A DNA stretch of 64,000 bases from JASHPR01 sp963795055 (lineage in GTDB: Bacteria; Actinomycetota; Actinomycetes; Streptosporangiales; Streptosporangiaceae), in contig CAWCGJ010000024.1 of NCBI GenBank assembly GCA_963795055.1, forward strand, positions 1 through 64,000. The letters are read 5' to 3'. The notes beneath the pieces are model-generated. The model made no database searches. It worked only from the letters and a program-made list of their open reading frames with translations, and had not been told where the DNA came from. Numbering within the stretch: position 1 is the first letter of the stretch; every line of letters starts with the position of its first letter. A program made the position numbers and the translations under genes. This document shows, in pieces, positions 62,820 through 64,000 of the stretch.

Positions 62820-63968
62820 TCAGCCGGCGCGCCCCGCCGCCCCCGGGCGGCGCGGCTCGCTGGATGTCACCACGACCTCGACCCGCTGGAATTCCTTCAG
62901 GTCCGAGTAGCCGGATGTCGCCATCGTCTTGCGCAGCGCCCCCATCAGGTTCATCGACCCGTCGGCCATCGTCGACGGGCCGTGCAGGATCTGCTCCAAT
63001 GTGCCGATCGTGCCGACCTGCACCCGCGCGCCGCGCGGCAGGTCGGGATGGTGCGCCTCGCTGCCCCAGTGGTACCCGCGGCCGGGGGCCTGGACCGCGC
63101 GGGCGAACGGCGAGCCGACCATCACCGCGTCCGCGCCCAGGGCCAGGGCCTTGGCGATGTCGCCGCTGCGGGTCATCCCGCCGTCGGCGATCACGTGCAC
63201 GTAGCGGCCGCCGGACTCGTCCAGGTAATCGCGGCGCGCCGCGGCGACGTCGGCAATCACGGTGGCGGTCGGCACCGCCACGCCGAGCACCGCGGCCGTG
63301 GTGTGGCCCGACCCGCCGCCGAACCCGGCCAGCACCCCGGCCGCCCCGGTCCGCATCAGGTGCAGCGCGGCGGTGTAGGTAGCGCAGCCGCCCACGATGA
63401 CCGGGATGTCAAGCTCGTAGATGAACTGCTTGAGGTTGAGCGGCTCGGCCTGGCCGGAGACGTGCTCGGCCGACACGGTGGTACCGCGGATCACGAAGAT
63501 GTCGGCCCCGGCGTCGAGGACCGCCTTGTGGTAGCGGACGGTCCGCTGCGGCGACAGCCGCACGGCGGTCGTCACCCCGGCGGACCTGATCTCCTCGATC
63601 CTGCGCCCGATCAGCTCTTCGGAGATCGGCTCGGAATAGATCTCCTGCAGCCGTCGGGTGGCCGCTTCATCGTCGAGCCCGGCCACCTCGGCCAGCAGCG
63701 GCTCGGGGTCGGGGAACCTAGTCCACAGGCCCTCGAGGTCGAGCACGGCCAGGCCGCCGAGGCGGCCGATCTCCGCGGCGGTCGCGGGTGAGACCACGCT
63801 GTCCATCGGCGCGACCACCAGCGGCAGCTCGAACCGGTAGGCGTCGATCTGCCAGGCGATGGACACCTCCTCCGGGTGCCTGGTGCGGCGCGAGGGCACG
63901 ATGCCGATCTCGTCCAGCGCGTAGGCGCGGCGGCCGCTCTTGCCGCGCCCGATCTCCACCTGGGTCAC
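62820..63968 (-). CDS. guaB3: GuaB3-type IMP dehydrogenase/GMP reductase-family protein
   Basis: The 382-residue TIM-barrel protein starts VTQVEIGRGKSGRRAYALDE, as do actinobacterial GuaB3 proteins; GTG 63968 is used. CBS domains are absent. LPLVVAPMDSVVSPATAAEI, FIYELDIPVIVGGCATYTAA and RDYLDESGGRYVHVIADGGM fit the family. In true IMPDH and GMP reductase the loop has a catalytic Cys (GSICTT); here it reads GGGSGHTTAAVLG, without Cys. Its reaction is therefore uncertain, although GuaB3 proteins are thought to act in guanine nucleotide balance. Confidence 0.85.
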   Translation of the reverse strand: MTQVEIGRGKSGRRAYALDEIGIVPSRRTRHPEEVSIAWQIDAYRFELPLVVAPMDSVVSPATAAEIGRLGGLAVLDLEGLWTRFPDPEPLLAEVAGLDDEAATRRLQEIYSEPISEELIGRRIEEIRSAGVTTAVRLSPQRTVRYHKAVLDAGADIFVIRGTTVSAEHVSGQAEPLNLKQFIYELDIPVIVGGCATYTAALHLMRTGAAGVLAGFGGGSGHTTAAVLGVAVPTATVIADVAAARRDYLDESGGRYVHVIADGGMTRSGDIAKALALGADAVMVGSPFARAVQAPGRGYHWGSEAHHPDLPRGARVQVGTIGTLEQILHGPSTMADGSMNLMGALRKTMATSGYSDLKEFQRVEVVVTSSEPRRPGAAGRAG

Positions 63969-64000
63969 GCCCGCCCCCACCCCCCACCCCGGCCCACTCC

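Overview
This is high-GC DNA with actinobacterial gene content: mycothiol-dependent maleylpyruvate isomerase-type, DUF574, DUF1707, DUF5313 and DUF2637 proteins, a SARP regulator, a three-subunit acyl-CoA carboxylase with an epsilon chain, and GuaB3. Many starts are GTG. A Streptosporangiales-like or related filamentous actinomycete is the likely source; this is inferred from gene content, with no search run.

The window has two halves. Positions 1 to about 30,700 are an accessory, decaying region. It holds transposases of at least five kinds (IS1380, two different IS66 forms, ISAs1, IS5-like, and a recurrent integrase-core family), most of them frameshifted or truncated. Between them are broken genes (Stf0 sulfotransferase, FAD monooxygenase, amidohydrolase, a duplicated VOC protein, proline iminopeptidase, a DUF2637/SpdB-like protein) and a tRNA 3' half with no 5' half. 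Intact cargo includes an arylsulfotransferase-like lipoprotein, a 14-TM MFS pump, TetR and MarR regulators, VOC proteins, a universal stress protein, an alpha/beta hydrolase lipoprotein, a phosphotransferase, a P-loop kinase, two methyltransferases and a squalene-cyclase-like protein. The pattern suggests repeated insertion and excision, perhaps involving an integrative conjugative element.

Positions 30,700 to 64,000 are dense and conserved. On the minus strand, from right to left, lie an MFS pump, birA, a PH-domain protein, an enoyl-CoA hydratase (frameshifted), HMG-CoA lyase, a carboxyltransferase, a two-component system, purK and purE: branched-chain acyl-CoA catabolism next to purine synthesis. 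On the plus strand are a PccB-type beta subunit, a NYN-domain protein, the epsilon subunit and the biotinylated alpha subunit. Further right are an LpdA-like flavoprotein, a PH protein, an M20 amidohydrolase, a YbdK-type glutamate-cysteine ligase, a methylmalonyl-CoA mutase large subunit, small stress-type proteins, a SARP regulator, trpS, glpD and guaB3. BirA, the carboxylase and the mutase together fit a propionyl-CoA to succinyl-CoA route.

The most interesting signal is a dispersed leader repeat found four times (about 31.95, 38.6, 39.7 and 41.2 kb). Every copy lies directly upstream of a gene start and points into that gene. It has nested stems with compensatory base changes between copies, ends in a GGAGG, and in three copies carries a G-quadruplex-type tract on the mRNA strand. 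It looks like an undescribed structured 5' leader family.
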